DNA of 64,000 nt from Halovibrio salipaludis (lineage in GTDB: Bacteria > Pseudomonadota > Gammaproteobacteria > Pseudomonadales > Oleiphilaceae), in the NCBI RefSeq assembly GCF_002286965.1, contig NZ_NSKD01000002.1, positions 310,001 through 374,000 of the forward strand, written 5' to 3'. Positions 42,537 to 53,408 of the stretch are shown piece by piece (the stretch's first letter is position 1; every line of letters starts with the position of its first letter). The translations under genes and the position numbers were made by a program. A model generated the notes under the pieces. It searched no databases and was not told where the DNA came from. It saw nothing but the letters and a program-made list of their open reading frames with translations.

Positions 42537-43826
42537 ATGGCCTATCAACTCTACATAAGGGCAGGTGCCGGAGCCGGTGAAGGTTCCGATGCCGATGTTT
42601 TTGACTGGGTGCTCCTGGATGCCTCCGGCAATCCCGGCGGCGAAGGGCAGGGTGACTCCAGGGAGAACCTGGAGGCCCGGCTTGAAGCCATCGGTGTGGA
42701 AGCGGCAGAGGCCATCGGCATCATCCCGACACTGGATGTCACCCCCTGTGCCGCCCGTATTCCCGGCCGCCAGAAACGCATGATCCGCCAGGCACTGCCC
42801 TTCGCTGTGGAGGAACAACTGGCACAGGACATCGATTCGGTCCATCTCGCCCTGGGCAGCCAGAAGCGCAACGAGTGGCAGGTTGCCGCGATCGACCGTG
42901 AACGGATGGATGCCTATGCGGCGTGGTTTGAGACCTTTGGATACCCAGTGCGCGCCATCCACGCGGACGCGATGTTGCTGCCAGCCGGCCAGCACCAGTG
43001 GACCATCCTCGTTGAGGGCAGCCAGGCGCTGATCCAGGAACTCGACAGCGGCTGGTACGAGGTGCCTGTCGAGGGCCTGTCCGTATTCCTGGATTCGCTC
43101 ATTGAGGCCCACGGCGCCGAGACGCCACCCGGCGCCCGGGTTCTGGCGACCCCGGATGCGGCGGAGCAGCACCGGATGGCGCTGGCCTCGCTGGAGCAGC
43201 ACCCGGACGCCCTGATCCACGTGGAAACCCTGGAACAGCTGCCATTGCGCCTGATGGTGGAAAGCCTGGTGGCGGGACATGCGGATGCGATCAACCTGTG
43301 CCAGGGGGATTACGCCCCGGCATCCAGCGGGCACTCACCCCTGAGACGCTGGCGACCGGTAGCCATTGTGGCGGCGATCGGGATTGTCGCCCAGCTCGGC
43401 TTCATGATCGCGGAGGGCGTCTATTACCGGAACCAGGCGCAACGGTTTGATGAGCAGGCGATCGCAATCTATCGCGAGTATTTTCCCGATGACAGCCGCA
43501 CCCATGCCGACAACCTGAGACGCGTAACCGAGGGCAAAATCCGCGCGGCCCGCGACGGAGGCTCCGGAGGCGATTTCCTGGCGATGCTGCGGGCCACCGG
43601 GCAACAGTACCAGGGCCTGGATGAGCCAGAGAGCCTGCGGTTTGACACCATCCAGTTCAGCCGCAGCCGGGGTGAACTCCGTATTGAGCTTCGAGGAGAG
43701 AGCTTTGCCCAGCTCGACGCCATGCGCAATGGACTCAGTGACTCTGGGTTCAGTGCCCGTATCGGCTCCGTGGTGAACAGTGACGACGGCACCGAAGCCC
43801 GGCTCACGGTCAGACAGGGAGGTTGA
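42537..43826 (+). CDS. gspL: Type II secretion platform protein GspL
   Basis: A 429-residue bitopic protein: an actin-like cytoplasmic domain (about 1-255, with PGRQKRMIRQALPFAVEEQL), one transmembrane helix (about 278-297, PVAIVAAIGIVAQLGFMIAE) and a periplasmic ferredoxin-like domain (about 350-429) resembling GspM. It recruits the ATPase GspE to the inner membrane. It starts 34 bases after gspK and the stop is followed six bases later by the gspM start. Confidence 0.92.
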   Translation: MAYQLYIRAGAGAGEGSDADVFDWVLLDASGNPGGEGQGDSRENLEARLEAIGVEAAEAIGIIPTLDVTPCAARIPGRQKRMIRQALPFAVEEQLAQDIDSVHLALGSQKRNEWQVAAIDRERMDAYAAWFETFGYPVRAIHADAMLLPAGQHQWTILVEGSQALIQELDSGWYEVPVEGLSVFLDSLIEAHGAETPPGARVLATPDAAEQHRMALASLEQHPDALIHVETLEQLPLRLMVESLVAGHADAINLCQGDYAPASSGHSPLRRWRPVAIVAAIGIVAQLGFMIAEGVYYRNQAQRFDEQAIAIYREYFPDDSRTHADNLRRVTEGKIRAARDGGSGGDFLAMLRATGQQYQGLDEPESLRFDTIQFSRSRGELRIELRGESFAQLDAMRNGLSDSGFSARIGSVVNSDDGTEARLTVRQGG

Positions 43827-43831
43827 AACAG

Positions 43832-44350
43832 ATGCTTGAGACGATCCGGAAGATCCCGGCGGTACGCGCCGCGATTGCCCAGTATGACCAGCTGAGCCAC
43901 CGTGACAGACGCGCCCTGCAGGTCATGGTCACCGCCCTGGCTGTCGCCATCCTGTATCTCGGAGTCTGGCAGCCCATTGTTGAGTTCCGCAGCGAGGGCT
44001 ACGAGCGCATGCAGCAGTCCCGCGAACGGGTCGCCTGGATCAGTTCCCGGGAACAGGCCCTGGAGCGCATTTCGCAGGTGAATGAAACCGGCCAGGGCGG
44101 CTCACTCGGTGATGCGGACCTGCTCAAAACCGTTACGGATTCCGCGGACCGTTCCGGGCTCCCGCTGCAGCGCTTTGAACCCAGCGGTGATGATGCCATG
44201 CGGCTCTGGCTTGAGGCCGTACCGTTCACGGACCTGACCCAGTGGCTGGGCCACCTCCAGAGTGAGTACGGTCTGACCGTGGATCAGGCCTCGCTGGACC
44301 GAACCGACGAACCCGGTCTGGTGGATGCCCGCCTGACCCTTGAACCCTGA
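43832..44350 (+). CDS. gspM: Type II secretion protein GspM
   Basis: A 172-residue bitopic inner-membrane protein with a transmembrane helix near residues 31-48 (VMVTALAVAILYLGVW) and a periplasmic ferredoxin-like domain including DLLKTVTDSADRSGLPLQRF. It pairs with GspL in the assembly platform. ATG 43832 is nine bases after GGGAGG and is preferred to the TTG inside that site. It is the last gsp gene; no gspN or gspO follows. Confidence 0.9.
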   Translation: MLETIRKIPAVRAAIAQYDQLSHRDRRALQVMVTALAVAILYLGVWQPIVEFRSEGYERMQQSRERVAWISSREQALERISQVNETGQGGSLGDADLLKTVTDSADRSGLPLQRFEPSGDDAMRLWLEAVPFTDLTQWLGHLQSEYGLTVDQASLDRTDEPGLVDARLTLEP

Positions 44351-44363
44351 CGTGGAGGTAGGA

Positions 44364-45728
44364 GTGTCGAAAACCCCTGATTACGATCTTGTTGTCATCG
44401 GAGCCGGATCCGGTGGTGTCCGGCTCGCGCGCATGGCGTCCCAGGCAGGAGCGCGAGTGGCCATTGTCGAGTCCTCGGACCTCGGGGGCACCTGCGTCAA
44501 TGTCGGATGCGTGCCGAAAAAGCTCTTCGTCTACGGCGCCCACGTGCGGGAGGATATCGAGGACGCCAGGGGGTATGGGTTCGATGTGGCGGACGAAGCG
44601 ATCGGTTTCGACTGGGCCACACTGAGGGACAACAAAACGAATGAGATCCGCCGTCTGAACGATATCTACCGCCGCTTGATCGACAACGCGGGCGTTACCC
44701 TGATCGAGGGCACAGCGCATATTGAGGATGCCGGAACAGTCAGGGTCGACGGTGCCGCCGTAACCGCGGAACGAATCACCATCGCCACCGGCAGCGAGCC
44801 GGTTGTGCCGGATATCCCCGGCAGCGAACACGCCCTGGTCTCCGACCACATGTTCTACCTGGACAACCTTCCTGAGACCGCAACGGTCTGGGGGGGCGGC
44901 TACATTGCCGTGGAGTTTGCCGGCATCCTGGCCGGGCTGGGCGTGCGGACCACGCTGATCTATCGCGGGGAACGCTTCCTGCGCGGCTTTGACGGTGACA
45001 TCCGCGATCATGTCGCCCAGGAGATGGACCGCAAGGGGATCGACCTGCGTTTCAACACCAACATTGAATCCATCACGACCTCCGGCGGGAACTATGAACT
45101 GGCGCTGACGGACGGCAGTACCCACCGGACAGGCCTGGTCCTGGCGGCAACCGGCCGTGTGCCGCGCACCCAGGGTCTCGGTCTGGCATCCGTTGGCGTG
45201 GAAACAGACGAGGGCGGCGCCATCATCACCGATGACCAGTTCCGCACCAGTGTGCCGGGCATCCACGCCCTGGGCGATGTGATCGGAACACCACAGCTCA
45301 CGCCTGTGGCCATCGAGCAGGCCATGGTCATGGTGGATCAGCTCTATGGCAGCGGGCTCAAGCGCATGGATTACACCAATATCCCCACAGCGGTGTTCTG
45401 TCAGCCGCCGATCGGCACGGTGGGCCTGACCGAGGAGGAGGCCCGTGAGGCCGGCCATTCGGTCACGATCTACCGCACGTCCTTCCGCCCCATGAAGCAC
45501 ACCCTGTCCGGGCGCGAGGAAAAGGCGCTGATGAAGCTGGTGGTGGACCCGGATACGGATCGGGTCCTGGGCGCGCACATGGTCGGCCCCGAGGCGGGCG
45601 AAATGATGCAGGGCATTGCCGTGGCGCTGAAGGCCGGTGCCACCAAGGCGGTGTTCGATGCCACGGTTGGGATCCATCCAACCTCCGCCGAGGAATTCGT
45701 GACCATGCGCGAACCGGTCAGCGACTGA
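44364..45728 (+). CDS. gor: Glutathione-disulfide reductase
   Basis: A 454-residue flavoprotein disulfide reductase. The FAD motif VVIGAGSGGVRLARMA, the redox-active disulfide GGTCVNVGCVPKK, the NADPH-binding GGGYIAVEFAGILAGLG with a downstream basic YRGERFLRGFD, and the C-terminal active-site HPTSAEEFVTM (His-x4-Glu) are all intact. The GGTCVNVGCVPKK form and the NADPH-type basic residues favour glutathione reductase over lipoamide dehydrogenase. GTG 44364 is the likely start: GGAGG lies five bases before it. It sits 13 bases after gspM, probably co-transcribed by accident of position. Confidence 0.93.
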   Translation: MSKTPDYDLVVIGAGSGGVRLARMASQAGARVAIVESSDLGGTCVNVGCVPKKLFVYGAHVREDIEDARGYGFDVADEAIGFDWATLRDNKTNEIRRLNDIYRRLIDNAGVTLIEGTAHIEDAGTVRVDGAAVTAERITIATGSEPVVPDIPGSEHALVSDHMFYLDNLPETATVWGGGYIAVEFAGILAGLGVRTTLIYRGERFLRGFDGDIRDHVAQEMDRKGIDLRFNTNIESITTSGGNYELALTDGSTHRTGLVLAATGRVPRTQGLGLASVGVETDEGGAIITDDQFRTSVPGIHALGDVIGTPQLTPVAIEQAMVMVDQLYGSGLKRMDYTNIPTAVFCQPPIGTVGLTEEEAREAGHSVTIYRTSFRPMKHTLSGREEKALMKLVVDPDTDRVLGAHMVGPEAGEMMQGIAVALKAGATKAVFDATVGIHPTSAEEFVTMREPVSD

Positions 45729-45736
45729 CACCGTGC

Positions 45737-47670
<1,934 letters not shown>

Positions 47671-47674
<4 letters not shown>

Positions 47675-48579
47675 GGCTTGACCTCCTGACGTTCCAGGAT
47701 CCGGTGCAATTCCTCTTCGGAGGGCACAAGCAGGTCCATGGAGCGGGCAACCTGGTCATTGACCGCCACGCTGAAAGCCTCCGGGTAACGGGCATCACGC
47801 AGCTCCCCGTGCTCCAGCCAGTGACGGATCAGTTCGCCCGCCTCCAGAATCTGGGCGCGGGCGCTGGTGTACGTTGAGGCGACGGCACCGGCATCCACAA
47901 AGGCCCGCGAGGGACCGATAACAAGCCGGTTTCTGCGGTAACTGGTCAGCAGCAGCGGCTTGACGGTTTCACGGTTGTAGATGGCGCGATCCGGCGTTCC
48001 CAGAAGGAAGTCTCCATAGCTGAGCGCCCGCGCGAGATTACGGATGAGCTGATCCTGCGAGGGAATCACAAAGACCCGTGATTCCAGACCGGTCGCCCTG
48101 AGCCGGCTCCGGAGTTCGCTGTAGTCACCGGCCTGTTCGGGCGAGGCCAGGATGGCCACAGTGCCGGCCCGGGGAATGATCAGCTGGCCCAGCCGGGCCT
48201 GACGCGGCAGCGGGGGATCCGAATAGATAGCGGAAAAATGCTTCCGGTTCGGGAGGATGGAATCAATGGCCCCGGAGGATGTGAAAAGTGCCAGAACCGG
48301 CTGTTCCGGCGCATTGGCCCGGATTTCGGAAAGCGTTGCCTTATCCAGGGTGATCACCAGTTCCCCGGTGTCGCCCCCGGGGGACCAACCACGCAGGACC
48401 GCACCACTGATTTCGTCGCTCAGAAGTCGCTGCACCTGCTGGAACCGGGGGTGATCCACGGGTGCAATATGGACGGTCTGCTGTGAATCGGGCAGGGCGG
48501 CTACGGGATACAACAGTGCCGCAAGCGCCAGGAGTAGACTCCCTATGCCGATCCCTGCCTGCCTGAATTGATTACCCAT
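47671..48579 (-). CDS. Orphan ABC-type periplasmic substrate-binding protein
   Basis: A 302-residue exported protein with an N-terminal signal (residues 1-29, IGSLLLALAALLYPVAALP). The rest has the alternating alpha/beta pattern of the COG2984-like ABC substrate-binding family (VLALFTSSGAIDSILP, then AGTVAILASPEQAGDYSEL and LIRNLARALSYGDFLLGTP). There is no permease or ATPase gene beside it. Encoded between a TonB-dependent receptor and a hybrid kinase, it probably delivers the ligand signal to the kinase periplasmic domain rather than to a transporter. The ligand is unknown. Confidence 0.72.
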
Positions 48580-48590
48580 AATCTGATCCC

Positions 48591-50750
48591 TCAGAATCGA
48601 AGGCGTGCCTCCGCGAACAGATGGTTCTGGTCCGCCCAGTTGTTGTCCCTGCGGTAAAGTGGGTCGTCCGTCAGATAATGACGGTAGACGCCGGCCAGTT
48701 CCACCATGGTTGTATCCAGATGCCAGCGACGGGCAAGCCGGGCATCAAGGCGTTCGAAATGGAAGTTCCTGAGCTGATCCGTGAAATAGTAGGACACAGC
48801 CCCCGAAATACCTCGCCCGAAACGCTGGATCCACGCAACACTGCCACTGTGGCGGGCATTGAGGCGCTGTTCCAGGCTGACCAGTTCACGCTGCCTCTCA
48901 GGATCACTTTCCCTTTCGCCCGTATAGCGCCCCTCGGTATCCAGGTAGCCATAGGTAAGCCGCAACCGGCTTCCCCGCATCTCAAGGTTCGCTTCCAGTT
49001 CGAAGCCTTTCTGGGTCTGGTCAACATTGTTTTCCAGATCCCAGCGTGAATCATCATTCTCATTGAGGCCGAGGTTGGTGACACCTGATATAAGGTTGTC
49101 GAGTGAATCACGGAACAGTTTGATTTCGCCCTGGAACAGCCCGGTGGCCAGGCGGTTCTGATAGAGATAGCTGATTTCCCGTGACGTTATCGTTTCTTCC
49201 TCAAGCGGTCTGACCTCGGGGCTGGCCGTACTCAGGCTGGGCCCCCGCCTCTGTCCCTCAAGAAAGGGACGGAGCTCCTCCGGCGTGACGTTCTCCCCGC
49301 GGTACTGCCAGTCCGGCCGGCTCTCGAAAGGGTCCGGCAGACGGTGGGCACGGGAGAAGACAAAACGCAGCGTCTGGTTCTTATTGAAATGGATGTTCGC
49401 CGCGCCGCGGGGAGAGAAGAACGAGCCACTCAGGCTGTCGTCCTCCCACATGCCGCCAAGATTCGTGGTCAGCCAGGGTGTCGGCTGATGTTCAAGATTG
49501 GCGAAAACCCGGCTCCGGTTGGTTTCTCCGCTGCCATTGAAGAACGTATCCGAGTCATAACGGTCTTCCCTGTAGCTGGCACCAAACACCAGTTGTGTGG
49601 TGGGAGAGAAGACGTTGGTCTGCTGGAACTCGATATGCGTGCGTGCCTCTTCAATATCCTCATTAACATCGGTTTCAAAGGCGGGGATGGTGACCCCATC
49701 CGGCACGGCATCATCATCCAGAACCGCTTCCGGATCCGGGAAGGAAGCACGCCAGCCCTGGCGACGGTCCCTGGTCTGGTGATACACCTGCAGCTGGAAG
49801 AAACGATCCGCGGAGGGTTCATGGTGCCAGGTGATGGAGCCGTGCCAGTCCTCCCCGGTAATATCCGGATTCGTGATGGGGTTGAAGTCGTCGTACTCGG
49901 CGGGATCCGCCTTCTCATCCAGCTCATGGTAGCCCGTTTCCACCGCCAACCTGTCGGTGGCGCCCAGAGCCAGCTCCCCGGAGTAGTTGATGGAGAGGGT
50001 GTCATAGCCGTCCCGGCTGTCCCGGGTATGGTGAGTACGGCTGCCTGAGTCGTCCCGCCTGTAGCGGAAATCAAACCCATCACTGCGGCGCTGGTTGACG
50101 GACAGCCGCCAGTCCAGCGGGCCGGTTCTTGAGCCCACTGAGCCGTAGTAGTGGCCGAAACCATCATCACCGCGCACGCCTTCCGTGCCCCGCAGTTCAA
50201 CACCATGGGTATCACTGGGCGAGCGGGTGATGATGTTGATCACGGCAAGGAAGGAATTCGCGCCATAGGCCGCCGCGTTGGGTCCGCGTGTCACCTCGAT
50301 ACGGTCGATCGCATCAATTGGGACGGGAAGATTGGTCCAGTCCATGTCCGCCAGGCTGGCGTTATAGTAGGAGCGCCCGTCGACCAGCACCTGGAGCCGA
50401 CGCTGCTGAACCGCGACCGTCCCGTGATAGGAGACGACCGGATCATTGCTGCCGACATAGCCGACCGTCATCCCCGGAACCAGGCGGAAGGCATCCCAGA
50501 GGTTGAGGACACCGAGATCGCGCAGCAGCTCGCCTTCCAGAATGGTGACGGTACCGGGCGTTTGCGCCTTGGACTGCCGGAGACGGCTCGTGGTCAGAAC
50601 CTGGGGAAGGGCGTCTGTCTCCGGGTTGTCCTGGACACCGGCGCCGCTCCGGTCCTGTGCCGCTCCCACACCTGGCGCAGCTCCCCAGACCAGCAGAAGG
50701 GCGAGGAAAGCGGGGGTGCATCCAGGCACGCGCAACAGGGCATGTCGCAT
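48591..50750 (-). CDS. TonB-dependent outer-membrane receptor
   Basis: A 719-residue outer-membrane receptor. After the signal peptide (about 1-30, LALLLVWGAAPGVGA) come a TonB-box-like LPQVLTTSRLR, a plug domain (PGTVTILEGELLRDLG, IDRIEVTRGPNAAAYGANS) and a 22-strand barrel ending in the Phe-terminal LFAEARLRF. No secretin/TonB short N-terminal signalling domain is present, so any signalling must pass through its neighbours. The start ATG 50750 has AGAGG eight bases upstream. It heads an operon with a periplasmic binding protein and a hybrid kinase. The imported ligand is unknown. Confidence 0.92.
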   Translation of the reverse strand: MRHALLRVPGCTPAFLALLLVWGAAPGVGAAQDRSGAGVQDNPETDALPQVLTTSRLRQSKAQTPGTVTILEGELLRDLGVLNLWDAFRLVPGMTVGYVGSNDPVVSYHGTVAVQQRRLQVLVDGRSYYNASLADMDWTNLPVPIDAIDRIEVTRGPNAAAYGANSFLAVINIITRSPSDTHGVELRGTEGVRGDDGFGHYYGSVGSRTGPLDWRLSVNQRRSDGFDFRYRRDDSGSRTHHTRDSRDGYDTLSINYSGELALGATDRLAVETGYHELDEKADPAEYDDFNPITNPDITGEDWHGSITWHHEPSADRFFQLQVYHQTRDRRQGWRASFPDPEAVLDDDAVPDGVTIPAFETDVNEDIEEARTHIEFQQTNVFSPTTQLVFGASYREDRYDSDTFFNGSGETNRSRVFANLEHQPTPWLTTNLGGMWEDDSLSGSFFSPRGAANIHFNKNQTLRFVFSRAHRLPDPFESRPDWQYRGENVTPEELRPFLEGQRRGPSLSTASPEVRPLEEETITSREISYLYQNRLATGLFQGEIKLFRDSLDNLISGVTNLGLNENDDSRWDLENNVDQTQKGFELEANLEMRGSRLRLTYGYLDTEGRYTGERESDPERQRELVSLEQRLNARHSGSVAWIQRFGRGISGAVSYYFTDQLRNFHFERLDARLARRWHLDTTMVELAGVYRHYLTDDPLYRRDNNWADQNHLFAEARLRF

Positions 50751-50767
50751 GGCAATGTCCTCTGTGG

Positions 50768-51520
50768 TCAGAACATACGGGCCAGTATCGATTCCGGCAG
50801 CCGGCGCAGGAGAAACGCAATGGGGGTCCAGGGCCAGGGCGGCACGCATGCCACTGGTCGACCCTTCTCGATGGCCGCCACCATGGCCCGGCACCCTGTC
50901 TCAAGATCCACCCGGAAAGGTGCGTTCTTCACGTCCTCGTTGATGGCCGTGAGAATATAACCGGGGAGCAGGGTGGTTACGCGGATGGGCGAGGCCTTTT
51001 TGCGCAGTTCCACCCGGAGCCCTTCAGCGAGTGACGCCACCCCCGCCTTGGTGGCCCCATAGACCGTCATGTTGCCCGGCATGCCACGGACTGCGGAGAT
51101 CGAGGACACGGCCACCAGATGGCCGTGATTCTGGCGACGGAAAATGGCCATGGCGGCTTCGAACTGAGCGAGCGCCGCGACAAAGTCGGTCTCCGCGGTT
51201 TCCCGGTTCGCATCGAAGCGTCCGGTCCCCAGCGGTTGCCCCTTGCCAATGCCCGCGTTGACCAGCACCCGATCGATACGGCCGAACTGCTCGCAGAATG
51301 CATCAAATACCTGGAAAACGGCGTCATGGTCATTCACATCCAGGGTGGCCACCCGGACGTCCACACCCGGATGATCCCGCTGGATGTCAGCCTGGAGCTG
51401 CTCGAGACGGTCCATCCGGCGGGCACAGAGGGCGAGACTGCAGCCACGGGCGGCGAATTCGCGGGCCATGCCTTCACCGAGCCCGGAACTGGCTCCGGTA
51501 ATGAGTACCACAGATGTCAT
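50768..51520 (-). CDS. SDR family oxidoreductase
   Basis: A 250-residue short-chain dehydrogenase: cofactor motif TGASSGLGEGMA near residue 9, NAGIGKG, the catalytic Ser in VSSISAVRG and YGATKAGVASLAEGLR with the Tyr-x-x-x-Lys pair. Basic residues after the second strand (CARRMDRLE) favour NADP(H). The start ATG 51520 follows GAGGAGG and overlaps the upstream acyltransferase gene by ATGA, so the two are coupled. A hydrophobic C-terminus (WPWTPIAFLLRRLPE) suggests membrane association, as in SDRs acting on lipid substrates. Confidence 0.87.
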   Translation of the reverse strand: MTSVVLITGASSGLGEGMAREFAARGCSLALCARRMDRLEQLQADIQRDHPGVDVRVATLDVNDHDAVFQVFDAFCEQFGRIDRVLVNAGIGKGQPLGTGRFDANRETAETDFVAALAQFEAAMAIFRRQNHGHLVAVSSISAVRGMPGNMTVYGATKAGVASLAEGLRVELRKKASPIRVTTLLPGYILTAINEDVKNAPFRVDLETGCRAMVAAIEKGRPVACVPPWPWTPIAFLLRRLPESILARMF

Positions 51521-52710
51521 GACGATGCCTCCTCTGCAAGTGGATCCTGAAGCTGGCGCACATCCAGGCCGGACGACCTCAGGAGTGCGTTGGCGTAGAC
51601 CCCGAGAAACCAGGGGTGCTGTTCCGGCGACAGACTGCGCAGGCGCCCATCCAGCCATTCATGGGCCTCGCGCAGCGCCCCACGCTCAGGCATTTCAACG
51701 CTGGCGGGCAGGGCGGATGCCTGGTTACGGGTGGCCAGCTTTTCCGCAGCGGCGTAATTGACCGGGAAGAACCGGGACAGCCCCAGGATCTGGTCATCCA
51801 CCGCGGCCGCCACCTTCTGTGCGCTTTCAAGCCCTTCGCCGAGTGGCGAGCCGAACGCCACATGGACACGCCCCTTGTGACCGGTAATGCCGCGCACGAT
51901 GCTTTCCATGTCCTCTCCCGGACGTTTGCTGTAGCTGCCGCTGCGGTAGTGGGATTCAAGCTCCCGTGCCTTGTCACCATCACATGGATCAAACTCATAG
52001 GATATGGCAACCGGCACAATATTGAGATCCCGTACGGCTTCCGAAAGACTGACGCCATCACGCTTGTGGCTCATGTGGAGCATCTTGATGATCGCGGGAT
52101 CCGTAACGTCGATACTGTCCTTGGCACGGCCCTCGCGCTGGGCCATCCATACGGAGTGCCCATCACCGAGCGATTCCCGGATGTAGCCGGACAGGGTCAG
52201 GAAGGCATTGCGCATCTCGCGGGGATTGGAGAGGTTACGCCGGACGATGAAACTCTTATTGAGCCGCATCATGTCCGCCACCATGGGGTCATCCACCAGG
52301 TTGTCGCCAATGGCGATACGGGTGGTGGCATGGCCGCTCTTGTAGAGCACGAAATTGACCAGTGCCGGATCCAGGACAATGTCCCGGTGACTGGACAGGA
52401 ACAGACAGGGCTGGTCCGAACGGAGGTTATCCAGGCCGGACCAGCTGATGGCATCCGTGGTGTTGCGCAGCCCGCGCTCGATCAGCGGTGCCACGCGGTG
52501 CTGGAGCTCGTCGACGGAATCAATGCGGCCCAGCAGGCGCCGCAGCTGCCACCGGACCCAGAACCGGACCACACCGGGCATAAAGCGGTGAAGTCGTTCC
52601 GCGCGGAAACGCCCGATCAGGTCCTGGAATTCAGGCTGACTGATCAGGCGCTCGATAACAGGCTGAACCTCGTCATCCGAGAAGGGCCGGATATCGTCTG
52701 AATGGGACAT
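51517..52710 (-). CDS. 1-acyl-sn-glycerol-3-phosphate acyltransferase family protein
   Basis: A 397-residue acyltransferase. The catalytic HX4D motif is in FLSSHRDIVLDPAL (about 107-120), and the second block MAQREGRAKDS follows near residue 190. The protein is longer than PlsC; the C-terminal third is a helical domain of the kind seen in glycerol acyltransferases of this 390-400-residue group. The substrate may be a lysophospholipid or another acyl acceptor. It is translationally coupled to the SDR gene downstream, suggesting a shared lipid pathway, not resolved here. Confidence 0.85.
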   Translation of the reverse strand: MSHSDDIRPFSDDEVQPVIERLISQPEFQDLIGRFRAERLHRFMPGVVRFWVRWQLRRLLGRIDSVDELQHRVAPLIERGLRNTTDAISWSGLDNLRSDQPCLFLSSHRDIVLDPALVNFVLYKSGHATTRIAIGDNLVDDPMVADMMRLNKSFIVRRNLSNPREMRNAFLTLSGYIRESLGDGHSVWMAQREGRAKDSIDVTDPAIIKMLHMSHKRDGVSLSEAVRDLNIVPVAISYEFDPCDGDKARELESHYRSGSYSKRPGEDMESIVRGITGHKGRVHVAFGSPLGEGLESAQKVAAAVDDQILGLSRFFPVNYAAAEKLATRNQASALPASVEMPERGALREAHEWLDGRLRSLSPEQHPWFLGVYANALLRSSGLDVRQLQDPLAEEASS

Positions 52711-52766
52711 TGCCGCTCCATTTGGCCGAATTCAGACGGGCAGGATAGCCATCTTTCAGGCCGACG

Positions 52767-52982
52767 TCATGTCTCCAGCGGCAGGAGCTCCCGGACGTCG
52801 CAGCCCAGCGCCTCCGCAAGCCTGTAGACTTTCTCCAGGGTGATGTTCACCTGTCCACGCTCAATCCTCCCCATATAGCTGCGGTCGATCCCGGCACGCA
52901 GCGCCAGCTGATCCTGGGAAATGGCGCGGGCTCTGCGGACCTCACGGACATTGCTTCCGAACTTCTTTGCGTTGTATTTCAT
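52767..52982 (-). CDS. Small XRE-family HTH regulator (controller-protein-like)
   Basis: A 71-residue protein that is almost entirely an HTH_3 domain: FGSNVREVRRARAISQDQLA, RAGIDRSYMGRIERGQ and ITLEKVYRLAEALGCDVREL. This size and pattern resemble controller proteins of restriction-modification systems and small phage-type repressors, but no such genes are nearby. It lies at the edge of an AT-rich gap and an inverted repeat that could be its own operator is upstream (53034-53056). Function unknown; possibly a relic of a mobile element. Confidence 0.85.
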   Translation of the reverse strand: MKYNAKKFGSNVREVRRARAISQDQLALRAGIDRSYMGRIERGQVNITLEKVYRLAEALGCDVRELLPLET

Positions 52983-53033
52983 GACTCGCCTCTCATGCGG
53001 CCGAGACTATCCCGATTCTGACTTTTCGGCGCT

Positions 53034-53056
53034 ACAGTCTATAATCCTCTGACTGT
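53034..53056. promoter_or_regulatory. Inverted repeat upstream of the XRE gene, candidate operator
   Basis: ACAGTC and GACTGT form a perfect inverted repeat separated by 11 bases, about 50-75 bases upstream of the XRE regulator start. Between the arms, on the minus strand, lies TTATAG, a possible -10 element. This is the geometry expected for autoregulation by a small dimeric HTH protein. Confidence 0.45.
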
Positions 53057-53311
53057 TCAGCAATTTTTCGGTATTTTATATCTGGTTGTTTTGCTTCCCT
53101 AATTGATTGCATCGTTCCATAAATAGTTCCACCGGGAAAGTACCAGGCGTTTCCAGGGGAAATCCCTTGCCGGGCGCCCAATTGCGCAGTCGTCATTCCC
53201 CACCCACCTTTATTGCGCATAATGTATATTATGTTAAATGAGGTCTGGGAACCCGGATTGCAAGCTTTTGCTTCATGTACATTACGATTTCCAGCATTCC
53301 CTACCGCGCTC

Positions 53312-53320
53312 TGCTATAAC
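53312..53320 (+). promoter_or_regulatory. Extended -10 promoter candidate for slt
   Basis: TGCTATAAC is an extended -10 element (TGn followed by TATAAC) about 90 bases before the slt start. No convincing -35 is seen, which extended -10 promoters tolerate. Confidence 0.4.
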
Positions 53321-53408
53321 AGACAATGCTGTGATGCATGGAACGCAGTCCCACGCAGCTCCTTTACCCATTGGTTTCACCAGTCGATCACCACGAGGTT
53401 GATCAGGG

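Larger units (their letters stand above)
52983..53408. other. AT-rich intergenic region between XRE regulator and slt
   Basis: The only gap above 300 bases. Its base composition is visibly richer in A and T than the flanking genes, especially 53041-53120 and 53221-53290. It contains the ACAGTC/GACTGT repeat near the XRE gene, a second perfect inverted repeat CATAAT-GTAT-ATTATG at 53218-53233, and the probable slt promoter at the right end. A 62-codon minus-strand frame at 53032-53220 exists but has no recognisable product. The region could be the remains of a laterally acquired insert. Confidence 0.55.

Noticed and set aside
44226-45731. Minus-strand frame of 501 codons opposite gor
   Set aside because: Shadow of the complete glutathione reductase gene; no motif or ribosome site.
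53032-53220. Minus-strand frame of 62 codons in the AT-rich gap
   Set aside because: It has an ATG but no convincing ribosome site and no recognisable domain, and it overlaps the probable XRE operator. Mentioned only under the intergenic feature.
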